Assembly (NCBI RefSeq): GCF_021462225.1
Contig: NC_061794.1
Span: forward strand, 19,423,784 to 19,487,783
From: Girardinichthys multiradiatus
Taxonomy: Eukaryota; Chordata; Actinopteri; Cyprinodontiformes; Goodeidae
Direction of reading: 5' to 3'
DNA: 64,000 bases
The position numbers and the translations under genes are program-made. The notes under the pieces were generated by a model. It saw only the letters and a program-made list of their open reading frames with translations. It was not told the DNA's origin and did not search any database. Shown in pieces: positions 11,096-20,943 of the stretch; the stretch's first letter is position 1; each line of letters starts with the position of its first letter.

Positions 11096-11859
11096 ATTAA
11101 GTTGGATTTAGTAAACCAGTGTTCTCAACCATTGATGTTGCACCTGTAGAGAAAACATCTTTTGGTGGTGTTAGTAAGATGGTGCGAGTGGAGTGGGATC
11201 TCCTTCACTGGGAAACAAGATTAGTCTTTTGGCTTTGGATCATTCTTCACAAGTTGCTGAGGCCTGTTTGTCAAACAATTAGAATTTATTTTAATTACAA
11301 ATATGTCTTTTCTTCAGAATTCAATCATATAAGCAACAACACTTACCAAGCAAGTGTCAATAAGAATAAGCTGTTTGGCAATGGCAGAAATTAGTTTTCA
11401 TATGTGCAACCCACATGCTCATTTCTGTAGCTTGTCCCACTAATGAATGTTCTTTATGAATGCATATTTTAAAAGGGGACTAAACAGGCATTACATCAGT
11501 ACATAATTTATAGCCAAGAAACTTTGTTGCAATAAATAATATACCAAACACAAATTTCCTTATTTAAAAAATGTTTAAAGTGGAGTTGGTTTTCATTAAT
11601 TATTTATTTGTGTTTTTTCTAGCATCTCTAGAAAGTGCTAGGAGAGCCAAAAAGCATCCATGGTCTCCCGTGGAGGTTACCGCGGTCATGCGACATTTTA
11701 CCGAACAAATCAAAAAAAGGAAAACTGGCCACTATGATTGAATGCCAGCAATGCAAGAAGGCTGAAGATCCTGCTCTGGCTGGTCGCTCTATCCAAAACA
11801 TAAGATATTTTGTAAGGAATTGGGGCATAACTATGAAAAGAATACAAAATCCTGGATAG

Positions 11860-12722
11860 AATATGGGAATGTGATTAATTGTCCATCAGTGATATCATTA
11901 GGACACATGGGATGTTAAGGGTTAGACCAGAAGTAATCTCTGTGTTCTGATTATATCACTGGTGGACAATTTAAATATTTCATCTTGTGGAGGCAGGAGG
12001 AGAGTTAATGGTGTTCCAGTTATAATGGCAAACTGGCTGTTGAACAAACGTTTTACAGTGTATATTGTTTGGTGTGGATTGGTTACTGTACTTTTCATGC
12101 AAAAAGATTCAGTTTTATTTCTACTGTGAGACGGTAAGTTCATCTTGTTCACTCAATTTGTTTAATCTGTGGGTTGATTTAACACTAGACATGCATAATT
12201 TTATTTTGCCATTCATACATTTTTCTGTTTACAAATAGGATTCTGTTCCTCTAATACTTAGTGAAGGAGCTGTAAAATGCAGTCCACTTCTTTTTGTTTA
12301 GTTATATTCCATTTATACATGTTTGGCCTTTTTAATACACAGAAATTTCATGTTTGTGTACGTGTATGGCCGTGGTCCTGACAAATAAATTTGGCCCTGG
12401 CAATTACTGTTTGTGTCATGGGCGGAGCTAAGTACCTCATTATCGTTTGTCCTCTTAATTCAGCATTGCGTCAGGTTCTTGTATTTTGAGTTCTGATGTG
12501 TTTATATACAATTTGAAGTGAGATGTATGTTGTATAGCTCAAACTGAATTTTTAAAGGTTTATTACATCTTTCTAGCATAAGTAGAAAGAGGTGTCCGTC
12601 TAGTGTTGCAAAAAACTGGTTTGAAAAAATTGTCCCTCTAATTCACCAACACCCGTATGTGTGTGCATGTGTGTGTCTGTCTGTTTGTGGGTGGGTGTGT
12701 GTGTGTGTGTGCTTGTGTGCAC
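11860..12722. other. no recognised gene; GT microsatellite at its end
   Basis: No coding region was recognised. About 12656-12718 is GT-rich microsatellite DNA that ends at the outer boundary of the large inverted repeat. Confidence 0.5.
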
Positions 12723-14061
12723 AGGTCTTCTTTCTCACTTAAAAACATCTTATAACTACTTTTTGTGACAAATTAATGGTATAAAAATGATACATTTGTA
12801 TATTGGCTGCTGCCATTATGGCAGCCTGTGGTGCAATGCCTCACTGCTCAAAACCCTTTAACAAGCCTGCGGAAATCTGAAAAGTCCTACCTTAGAGTGT
12901 GACATTTTACCTGTGAAAGTAAGGTCTGGGGAAATTGTAATTACCCAGATAATGTTGTATCAAAACAGACCCTGAGCTTTCCACCACTCCCACAAGCATT
13001 GGAAAAGTGGCTAATGTGAGACAACCTGTTATACTTCTTTATGGGGTGTCCTAATTTTTGTCTTTGTAATGTGGAATTAAAGTGGAAAGCACAAAGGGAA
13101 ATCCACACAAGCATATGGAGTTGGATTCAAGAATGAACAGAATGGCACAGGATGTATGAAGAGTATTTATAATTTTGCACATGCTCACTTGAGCGTGTAA
13201 AGAACACACTGCAGAATGAAAGAGAGAGTTCATGTTTCCATGAAGTTCTTTCCCTCCACTTCTCCACTGCTGTCTTCCATCTCTGCTGTAGTAATCTGTA
13301 GCTTAACAATTTTTAAACTCACATAAAGTTTTGCAATGTCCTCCATGAGCTCCCAAAAAACTAAAAAAGGAAACAGTGCATGAGAATAGCAATGGCATCC
13401 TCTTATTTTGAAAGTCTCGTATAGTTGTCCTTTCAGGTCTGGGTTACTTCCACTAGTTATATAGAACCTGCTTGCTATTTTAAAATCATTGTGTAGTAAG
13501 CATGGAAGGGTGATGTAAGAAATTGTCCTTTAGGGTTAATCACAGTTGTCTGGGTGTTGAAACAGCAGTACATGCACAAAATGGCCGCCATGTAGTTGCC
13601 TCCTATGAAGATGGTCAAAGGGTTAGGGGTCGGGTCATGTTTAAGCCATAGAAATTAATGAAAATCAATGAAAGTCAACGAAAGTCCTTAAAAAGATAGA
13701 TGGATGTGTGTGTGTGTGTGTGGGTGTTTGTCCCGCTGGAAAAGAGTTAGTGGTAGTGTCATGTTTAAGCCATAGACATGAAGACAATAAAGGGAATTCC
13801 TCACAAAGATAGTAATCCATGGATGTGTGTGTGAGTGTGTGTGGGTGGGTGTGTGTCTGTGTGTGAGACACAGAGAGGCAGAAAGAAAGACAGAATCCCA
13901 TCCAGACATATACAGTAGGAGATACACAGAGCTATAAATAGAACAGTGAGGAATGAATCAGCCAATCAGCAAAGAGCGTCAGTGTAACTTGACACCTGCT
14001 GTTTCTCACTCACGCAGCACCTCACTCTGTGTCTGCCCCTGGCCTGGCTTTATAACATGGA
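12723..14061 (+). repeat. large inverted repeat, left arm
   Basis: The reverse complement of this 1.34-kb arm reappears at 15149-15205 joined to 20944-22233. In the stretches compared by eye the arms are identical except in a CA/TG microsatellite (left 13685-13865, right 21078-21250). Short open frames found identically in both arms are CA-repeat or low-complexity translations with no domain. I saw no terminal motif or target duplication at the outer ends, so I leave the element class open. Confidence 0.9.
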
Positions 14062-15148
14062 GGCGCATGCTCCCGAACGACTGGCCATAACTCGGAAACC
14101 GTAGGGGCGATCGATGTCATTCTTGGACCATTTTTATCAGAACGGACAGGGGATCGAGAATGTTAACACATTTTTGTTGAAAATATAATAATAAAGGCAC
14201 AACACTAGGTGAAAAGAGTAGGAAAATGGAGAAAAGACAAAAATGCCTGAACATGCTCCCGAACAAAGTCTAATCTCTCGGAATCCGTACATGGTATTTG
14301 AAATTTTTTTAAACTGTGGGCGACAGCTGTCCCTCATCCCCAATCATGGAGATTTTCATAGCTCTTTGTCATTCACAGTATAAAATAGGATTATGGAAAT
14401 AAATGGTGTCACTCATGGATTACAGGTCAAGCTCTCATTGAAAATACATGGGAGAAGGCCTACAGAAATCTACTGACTCTTGGCGATCGAGGGGTGTTTG
14501 ACAGAAAACTATGAGACTTAGAACAATTTTGAAGTTATTGTGTGAAAGCAGAGGCCCGGCCCTACAAACTGACGGAAAATTGTGACTGTAGAGCGTAATC
14601 TGTGGCCGTGAGTGCCAGTTAAAAATAATTTTTCCTTAAAAAATCCCCTCTTTCTACACTCTATTGACTGCCATCTCCACTGTTAAGAGTGTGATTTTCT
14701 CGCAAACTTTGTGTCACTTGGAGTCTAATTTTACAGAAACCGAAGCAGTTATCAACAAACCGTTTTCACTGCTGAAAAGCCGGCGGATTGTTCTACAAAC
14801 TGAAAGTCAAACTGTGTTTCTAGGTGAAAGTACGGCGATACAGTAGAGGCTCAAAAACAGTGAATTTTGAGGATTCCTTCCGCCCCTGACTCCATTCATT
14901 CCTATGGGATTTTGGGGCTCGGTTTTTCGTTAATTATGTCGCCATGGTAACTCGAAACGCCAATAAAAGTAATAGCACACCTCACGGGACCGAGCCGGAC
15001 GTTTTGATATATATATATTGTGGGGGTGCACGCTGCGGTTCGGGCCGCAGTCCAGTTTAGAGGTGAATAGTAATAGGTGCCTGCCATGCATTGCATTGCT
15101 CTCCTATGCATTGCTATGGCAGGCCCCAATTAGGTGGCTTTATGCTCC
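14062..15148. other. spacer (loop) of the large inverted repeat
   Basis: This ~1.09 kb of single-copy-looking sequence lies between the arms. No domain-bearing frame was found. It has short internal echoes: 'catgctcccgaac' occurs near 14066 and 14251, and 'ctggccataactcgg' is near the left edge. A GC-rich patch at 15025-15055 is preceded by a short TA run. Confidence 0.7.
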
Positions 15149-15205
15149 ATGCTATAAAGCCAGGCCAGGGGAGACACTGAGTGAGGTGCTGCGTGAGTGA
15201 GAAAC
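15149..15205 (-). repeat. large inverted repeat, right arm, inner piece
   Basis: These 57 bp are the reverse complement of about 14001-14061. They end at gaaac, where the DIRS element begins. The arm resumes at 20944. Joining the two flanks reproduces the uninterrupted left arm around position 14000. Confidence 0.9.
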
Positions 15206-15229
15206 GTTGGTTACATACTGTAACCCCAG

Positions 15230-15400
15230 ATTCTATTTTGTATAGGCTTCGCCCTTTAAGGCTATTGCTAGTGGGTTTATCCCTTCGCGCGCAGCACTGA
15301 AAACTTTAGTCCACGCCCACCTGCTGTGTGGGCCCCACCCCGGTCCGTATAAATTACGGTGAGACCGGACAAACGGCTCCCAAATAGCTTTTTCTTCAGC
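15230..15400 (+). repeat. DIRS terminal inverted repeat, left copy
   Basis: It begins ttctattttgtataggcttc and runs to the text around ggtgagaccggacaaacggc. It is the inverted counterpart of 20780-20941 with scattered mismatches and small indels. The first 24 bp of the element (15206-15229) lie outside the repeat, a normal DIRS asymmetry. Confidence 0.85.
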
Positions 15401-15448
15401 CATTCCGGGACCAGTGAGGCCCAGAGCTTAAAGGGCTGCTCCTATACT

Positions 15449-15533
15449 CATAGAATCTGGGCTTACAGTACGTAACCAACGTTCTATTTCGTATAGGCTT
15501 CGCCCTTTAAGGCTATCGCTAGTGGGTTAAAGG
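15449..15533 (+). repeat. DIRS internal complementary region
   Basis: Positions 15449-15480 are the reverse complement of the left terminus 15206-15238 with about two mismatches. Positions 15481-15533 reproduce the reverse complement of the right terminus (20890-20943). In DIRS elements this region is thought to template end joining of the circular intermediate. Confidence 0.85.
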
Positions 15534-16006
15534 CGAAGCAGGATGTAGTCTATGCCTCACTGGGTCCATCCAGACCACAACTGAACATCTGCTCGCCTAA
15601 TGACACCAAAAATCAGCCTTCTGAATGCGTCATGACGCACTCCAAGCGTCTTGCGCATCATAATGAACAGAGAAAATATCTGGTCAGGGAAAGGCTGAGA
15701 TAATAGACCTGCTGCTGTAATTGGAAAACAAAGGTTACGAACTGTAACAGTGTAACAATGAGCAGAACAGGTCAAAAATCTCCATGAGGGAACGTGGAGA
15801 CAGATCAGCGGCTGGATCATGCGTAATGATGCGGCAGAACAACCTCGTGTGCCACAGACAACACAGCAGAGGAGAAAAACCTCTGTTCACACGGAGGCTT
15901 AATTAATACAGCCGCAGTGACAATAACATCATAAGTCACGATCAGTGGCTGATAATAATATTACGGCACCCTGCGTCTGCATGCAGGAAGGGTGACGAAA
16001 TAACAG

Positions 16007-17142
16007 TCATTCTGTCAGAACCCTGAGAACAAAATGAGTCATGGAGAAACCTGACACATCTCGCAGGTAGAAACAAATAAATGAGCATGGAGATGACCAT
16101 GAGGCTGCTGTGCAGATGTCTTCCACTGTCATTCCTCCATGCAGAGCCGTGGAGGATGAAATCCCCCTGATCGAATGAGCTCTGAGATTCTCTGGAGGAT
16201 CCAATCCAGAGGAAATATAAGCCTGTGAAATAGCCTCGCACAGCCAATGTGAGAGGCGCTGGACAGATAGAGGACATCCTGCAGAGTTTTCTCTGTAATG
16301 TAGGAACAGATGCTGGGAGCGGCGCTGTGCGCGCTACGTAACATGAAAGCGCGCGCACGGGACAGAGGAGATGAGAGGTGGCCTCCTCTTCAGAGTTATG
16401 AGGAGGAGAATAAAAACCATCCAGAGTTATCAGTCTCGATCTGAACGAACTCGTGATGCTTTTAGGTGTAAAAGCAGAGTTAGGACGCAGCACAGCTGAG
16501 CTGCCGTCGGCTCGTATTCTGAGACATGAAGGAGCGACAGAGAGCGCAGATAAATCGCTCACTCTCTTCGCAGATGTCAGAGCTAACAGCAGGGCTGTTT
16601 TAAAAGACAGAAATTTTAGTGGAGCCTGATCTAAGGGCTCAAATGGGGCTTTAACCAGTGCGCGCAGGACGAGCGCTAAATCCCCGTTCTGTCACCAAAA
16701 CCCTCATGACAGAAGGAAATAGCTGCAGCATAAGTTTTAATGGTGCTGAAAGCTAAATTTCTGTTCATCAGCTGCTGGAGGAATGACAGCACGCACCCTA
16801 ATGGACATGAAAAAGGCTCCATGCCTTTCTCTGCGCACCAGCGCTGAAAAGCTGCCCACTTTGATGCGTATGACGCTGTGGTAGAGGCGGCTCGTGCGCC
16901 CTGAATCGTGCGCACCACATCGTGCGGGAGACCCAGCCTTTCTAAACGCTCCCGTTCAGCGGCCAGACCCAGAGACGTTGACCTAACTCTGGGACGCTCC
17001 TGATCGCCCCTCCCGCCTGGAGGAGTGCATCCTCTCTCCACGGCAGCTGCCACGGGCAACCTGACACCAGCTGCTGCAGGCTCGGAAACCATGGCGCGCT
17101 TTTGCGCTCGGGGGCTACGAGAATCACTGAGAGCTGTTCCTC
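16007..17142 (-). pseudogene. DIRS tyrosine recombinase, broken
   Basis: Read from the right, the N-terminal SAM-like domain is intact (ASYASKWAAFQRWCAEKGME, then LNRNLAFSTIKTYAAAISF-like text) up to FGDRTG near 16680. The next text resumes as DLALVLRALVKAPFEPLDQA in another frame; about 90 bp expected between them are missing. The catalytic half follows with AKRVSDLSAL (first Arg). A one-base shift near 16320 moves the frame again, to LFLHYRENSAG, QRLSHWLCEAISQAY, the HSIRG box (His and second Arg) and FYLRDV (catalytic Tyr). The key residues survive but no continuous protein can be made. Its 5' part overlaps the end of the RT ORF in another frame, as usual for DIRS. Confidence 0.85.
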
Positions 17143-19062
17143 TCAGATTCGATCCAAGAGCCGCGGGATCAGCGGAACTGGTGGAAAGGCATAAAGGAGC
17201 GTTTTTGGCCACGGGCTGTGAGCAAAGGCGTCCACTCCTAACGGTGGATCCTCCCGTGGGCTCAGTGAGAACCACAACTGGCATTGTGCGTTCTCCCGTG
17301 TGGCGAAAAGATCCACTGCTGCTTTCCCAAACCTGCTCCAGATCTGAACAATCAGCTCGGGGTGGAGACTCCAGTCCCCGGGACGAGGACCACCTCTGGA
17401 CATGATGTCCGCTCCTCTGTTCAGGACGCCGGGGATGTACACTGCTCTGATGGAGAGCAGGTTCATGCGCGCCCAGCACAGCAGCTGCCTGGAAATGTTT
17501 AGCAGCTGAGCCGAGCGCACACCTCCCTGGCGATTTATGTAGGCTGCTGCCACTCTGTTGTCTGTGTGGATCAGAACATGCTGATCCCACAGCAGAGGAG
17601 CAAAATGCTGTGTCACCTTCCACACTGTGAGAAGCTCCAGCACGTTTATGTGGAGAGACATGTGGTCTGGCCACTGTGCTCCCACCGCCTGAGACTGACA
17701 CGTTCCTCCCCATCCCGACAGGGATGCGTCTGTGAACACAGAGACGTGTGACGCCAGTCTGCTGAGGGGAACTTCCTCTGACAGGATGCGGGGATTTCCC
17801 CAATGGGCCAGGTCGGGTCCCACTGAAGGAGGGACTGAAATCATCCGCCTCTTCTGATGCACAGGATCTATGCGCAGGCGGATGAACCATCTCTGAAGAC
17901 GTCTCATATGAAGCAGACCCAGCGGAACAACCACGTGAGCCGCTGACATCATTCCCAGTAACCGCATAAGTGACAGAGCTGTCACTACGCTGTGAGGTTT
18001 GACACGGAGGAGAAGCGCTGACAGCGCGTCTGTTCTCGGCTGAGAGAGCCGGGCTCTCAATGTGGCTGAGTTTAACTCCACCCCCAGATAAACGATCATC
18101 CGGGATGGGAAAACAGAACTTTTTTGCCAGTTTATTGAAAACCCCAGAACTGTCAGATGTGCGTCCAGCTTCTTTGTCTGTACCGCTGCTTCCTCTCTGG
18201 ACCGAGCCAGCAAAAGCTGGTCGTCCAGATAAAAAAGGATTCTCATCCCTGCCGAGCGCAGCGGCTGCAACGCCGTCTCCACACATTTGGAGAACGTGCG
18301 TGGGGCGAAAGAGTAACCGAACGGCAGGCGGTTGTATTGATATGAGATCCCCTGATAAGCGAAACGCAGATATTTGCGGTGTTTTGGGATGATGGGGATG
18401 TGAAAATAAGCATCCTTCAGATCTATGGAGGTGAACCAGTCGTTCTGGTGAATGTTCTCTATCACCTGTCTGACTGTCAGCATGTGGAAACGTCTCTCCA
18501 TGATCGCTTTGTTGAACAGGGACAGATCGAGAATCGGTCTCATACCTCCTGTTTTCTTGGGAACCAGAAAATATCGAGAATAAAACCCCGTGTTTTCCTC
18601 TCCGCGAGGAACCCTGGAAATGACGTTTTTTATCAGGAGTTCCTGCAGTTCTGACATGAGAACGGAGCTCTGCTCCGGGGAGGACAGGACTGTCTCCAAA
18701 ATCCCTCTGAACGGTGGGGGCAGAGACAGGAACTGCAGCGTGTAACCTCTGCTGATCAGTCTGTCCATCCACCTGTCCAGGGAACATACGCGCTGCCACT
18801 CTGAGTGATGCTCTGAGAGCGGCCGCGCATTTATCTGTGGTGCCGTGGTGCTCATGGATACGAGCCAGGCTAGAGCCCCTACCGCCGTTACCCAACTCGG
18901 ATTCTGATCAGAGGTAACCCATGGGGGGCTCAGATCGAAAGGGCTGTAAACCAGCCTCACCAAGGGGATATTCACCCAGGCTCGCAGCTTGGTGTTGAGC
19001 GGGGGCATCACTGGTGCGCCGCTTCGTAGGGAGCTGCTGTTGTGCATCCTCTGTGATCTCAC
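17143..19062 (-). CDS. DIRS reverse transcriptase-RNase H ORF (open)
   Basis: An open frame of 639 aa. RT motifs appear in order: SRYFLVPKKTGGMRPILDLS (about 162-181), SIDLKDAYFHIP (212-223), RLPFG (245-249) and the catalytic YLDD (278-281). RNase H follows with FTDAS (Asp445), NVLELL (Glu476), HTDNR (Asp501) and NRGADIMSR (Asp552). The C-terminal text LHPELIVQIWSRFG, then VDLFATREN, is the conserved tail of DIRS RT proteins. In life it would copy the element RNA in the cell. I saw no stop or frameshift, unlike gag and recombinase in the same element. The start is the first Met of the open frame; a start further in is possible. The 739-aa frame that covers most of this region on the same strand is a shadow except for its last ~130 residues. 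Confidence 0.9.
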   Translation of the reverse strand: MRSQRMHNSSSLRSGAPVMPPLNTKLRAWVNIPLVRLVYSPFDLSPPWVTSDQNPSWVTAVGALAWLVSMSTTAPQINARPLSEHHSEWQRVCSLDRWMDRLISRGYTLQFLSLPPPFRGILETVLSSPEQSSVLMSELQELLIKNVISRVPRGEENTGFYSRYFLVPKKTGGMRPILDLSLFNKAIMERRFHMLTVRQVIENIHQNDWFTSIDLKDAYFHIPIIPKHRKYLRFAYQGISYQYNRLPFGYSFAPRTFSKCVETALQPLRSAGMRILFYLDDQLLLARSREEAAVQTKKLDAHLTVLGFSINWQKSSVFPSRMIVYLGVELNSATLRARLSQPRTDALSALLLRVKPHSVVTALSLMRLLGMMSAAHVVVPLGLLHMRRLQRWFIRLRIDPVHQKRRMISVPPSVGPDLAHWGNPRILSEEVPLSRLASHVSVFTDASLSGWGGTCQSQAVGAQWPDHMSLHINVLELLTVWKVTQHFAPLLWDQHVLIHTDNRVAAAYINRQGGVRSAQLLNISRQLLCWARMNLLSIRAVYIPGVLNRGADIMSRGGPRPGDWSLHPELIVQIWSRFGKAAVDLFATRENAQCQLWFSLSPREDPPLGVDAFAHSPWPKTLLYAFPPVPLIPRLLDRI

Positions 19063-19350
19063 CCACTGACAGCTGGGGAGGACAGGAGGGAGAAGGCAGC
19101 GAGCGTGGCTCTACCGGAACAGCATAGTATGCTCTCGTGGAGTCATGCTTTGAAACTGGGAGATTGTGGGGCCTCTTAAATGGTCGTTTAAAGGGGCCGT
19201 CTCATTACGAGTGGAGGATGTGTGTGAGGAAAGCACAGCGAGATCGTACGATCTGGCTGAGCCAGAATAAAACGGAAACTTGCTCTTAGAGAAATGTATG
19301 TGTTTTATTTCAAAACAATCAGTAGTTTTACACACATCCCCCCCCACCAG

Positions 19351-19662
19351 TCACTTTTTAAATCTCCGCCGTGGCTCCTGTGGAGGGTTGGACCAGGCGC
19401 ACGCCAACTGCCGACCTCTGCGCTGCTGCTGCGGCTGAGTAGACGGAGCAACTCGGGGAGCTGCGGCAGCGGCCGTGGAGCGTCTCTGCTGCTGCCGCTG
19501 ATCACAGCGATCCCGCCAGCGGCCGGGGGTATGGGACGACCGGAAGCCAGAGCAATTAAAAGACCCATGTCTCTTGACCCGTTCAAGTTCCTCTTGAGAG
19601 GTCTGCATCTGGCCCAGCATGGACTGGAAATGAGGACCGAACAGCCCATCCGGACTGATCGG
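19351..19662 (-). pseudogene. DIRS gag, C-terminal part (normal orientation)
   Basis: This reads PISPDGLFGPHFQSMLGQMQ then SQEELERVKRHGSFN and ends in a basic, Gln-rich tail. It matches the end of fish DIRS Gag proteins. It lacks its own start, and its upstream coding text lies inverted on the other strand at 19690-20670. Confidence 0.75.
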
Positions 19663-19689
19663 TCCTCATTTCCAGGGCTGCCTCGGTCC

Positions 19690-20670
19690 TGATCATGCAA
19701 GCCTGGCCTTGACCCCGCAGTCCACCTGCCCTTCCTGCAGGCGTCTGCCTCTGGAAGAGAAGCAACGGCGGCTAGCCATTTTCTCCCCGCTAGAAGGGGA
19801 ATTCCCCGCAGCGGACCAATGCTCCCTCGATGAGGCATTGAACATCTCTGGTGTTGGGCGAGAATCAGACGATTCCGCCCCAGAGACAGCGACTGATATC
19901 TCCACTCACTTCCTCCGGACGGAGGACGCGGAGGCAGATACAAAATCAGTCCAGGCTCAGGGCCTCCCGATGTCGGCGACCACCCCCTTTCCGGCGATGG
20001 GCGCACTTGTTAGCGCGCTGCCGGACATCATCTCGAAAGTAGCTGAGGCTAAAGGTGTCCCTGTTCCCGCGCCTTTAGCCCAGCTCCCGACTGACGACCT
20101 GGCGGAAAAATTCGCCCCAGCTCATTCAACTCGCCGAGATCCGGTTTGGCCCCATTTTCCGGCGGTAACTGCTTACCTGTCGGGAGCGGCGGCCGAGCCG
20201 CTTCAGCTAAAGGCACCGGTCTCCACCTTCACACCCATCACGAGGGTGGAGTCCCTGACGGATTAGGGGTTTCCCCCAGTTCCTGCTCTGGATCCCAGTC
20301 TGTCGGCAGTTTTTGGGGTTAGGTCGGCCCGGCGCGTCGGACGACAGCCTGTGCCCCCCTCCCCCAGTGATCAGATCACGGCCAGGCTGACTGATCGCTT
20401 CCACCAATGTGCCGCTCAGGTCGCTGCGGCGACCAACAACACCGCCTTCCTGGCCTACGCCATCTCCAAGAAGGCTCGGGAGATGGAGCTGCCTCTGGAG
20501 GATGTGGAGGAATTCTGCAATCTCGCAGACACCATCCTCAACCTCTGTGCGTCATCGGCTGTGTGCTCCTCCCGCATCGCTGCCTGGCAGACCTTGCTAC
20601 AGCGACAGATGTGGCTTCGGTTCTTCTCCTCCATCCCTGAGGATTTTAAGAGGGAGTTACTGGAATGCAT
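19690..20670 (+). pseudogene. DIRS gag, middle part, inverted
   Basis: On the plus strand, opposite to the rest of the element, a frame reads DHASLALTPQSTCPSCRRLP (CxxC motif), continues through the variable region, and has one stop (TAG near 20264). It then resumes in the same frame with RFHQCAAQVAAATNNTAFLA, ADTILNLCASSAVC and FFSSIPEDFKRELLE. Its end would join to PISPDGLF of the minus-strand piece, and its start would join to the minus-strand N-terminus. This is therefore an inversion of about 1 kb inside gag. At the left junction a 14-16 bp inverted copy is present (tggaaatgaggaccg at 19624, cggtcctcatttcca at 19660). The right junction lies in an alternating tgcatgcatgca run. Confidence 0.8.
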
Positions 20671-20674
20671 GCAT

Positions 20675-20744
20675 GCAGGTCATAACTCATGATGTAGCCG
20701 GTGTTACAAGCCGGGCACAGGCGGATAGTGCCGACGCTAGCCAT
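20675..20744 (-). pseudogene. DIRS gag, N-terminal stub
   Basis: The ATG at 20744 starts MASVGTIRLCPACNTGYIMS then YDLHACI. The MAS...CPAC...D-H pattern is the usual start of fish DIRS Gag. The frame runs into the inversion breakpoint after about 25 codons. Confidence 0.7.
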
Positions 20745-20779
20745 GGTTCTTCTTGAATCAGTGCTCTTAAGCTGTCGCT

Positions 20780-20943
20780 GAAGAAAAATGGGAGCCGTTT
20801 GTCCGGTCTCACCGTAATTTATACGGACCGGGGTGGGGCCCACACAGGTGGGCGTGGACTAAAGTTTTCAGTGCTGCGCTGCGCGCGAAGGGATAAACCC
20901 ACTAGCGATAGCCTTAAAGGGCGAAGCCTATACGAAATAGAAC
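20780..20943 (-). repeat. DIRS terminal inverted repeat, right copy
   Basis: The reverse complement of 15230-15400. It ends ...cgaaatagaac, directly followed by the resumed right arm of the host inverted repeat. Confidence 0.85.

Larger units (their letters stand above)
8272..11859 (+). pseudogene. SET-domain (KMT5A-like) gene, decayed and interrupted
   Basis: Exon remnants with matching splice sites run in order. 8272-8392 (cag acceptor, gtgag donor) encodes YYCSLGEDKEGFEIKY but contains an in-frame TAA. 8848 to about 9017 joins in phase and reads GWGVF, LIEYRGEVINRKEQE and FDFRFNG-stop-LWCV, the N-terminal SET core. 9391-9527 encodes VDGRPHLCLFALKDIGPREE and VTYNCGDSDWPW, the C-terminal SET core. 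10032-10103 and 10810-10881 are a duplicated 72-bp exon. 11623-11859 is a C-terminal region (HPWSPVEVTAVMRHF, then ECQQCKKAEDPAL) split by one extra A in an A-run near 11718. The SET part lost its middle where LINE DNA sits. It resembles the expanded KMT5A-like SET family of teleosts, assigned from remembered patterns. Confidence 0.65.
15206..20943 (-). mobile_element. DIRS-type tyrosine-recombinase retrotransposon, rearranged
   Basis: This 5.74-kb element reads on the minus strand: 5' end at 20943, gag, RT-RNase H, tyrosine recombinase, internal complementary region, 3' end at 15206. It has inverted terminal repeats and an internal region complementary to both ends, the DIRS hallmark. The insertion site is known exactly because the other arm of the host inverted repeat is the empty site (gaaac^agcagg). 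No long target duplication was made; only the trinucleotide gtt/aac is shared at the joints. It is dead as a unit: gag is internally inverted and carries a stop, and the recombinase has a deletion plus frameshifts. The RT-RNase H frame remains open. Confidence 0.9.

Noticed and set aside
13127..13309. Identical 60-aa frames in both inverted-repeat arms
   Set aside because: Identity is due to the repeat itself. No domain, no coding signal, and the frame ends at arbitrary stops.
13665..13927. His/Thr-rich frames (HTHTHPHT) in both arms of the inverted repeat
   Set aside because: They are translations of a CA microsatellite and occur in two arms only because the DNA is duplicated.
16676..18895. 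A 739-aa open frame on the minus strand
   Set aside because: Most of it overlaps the DIRS RT-RNase H ORF in another frame and has no domain. Only the last ~130 residues are real, the N-terminal part of the tyrosine recombinase.
19305..20006. A 233-aa minus-strand frame in the DIRS region
   Set aside because: It reads antisense through the inverted gag piece and out of frame through the gag tail. It has arginine/proline-rich shadow composition and no recognised domain.
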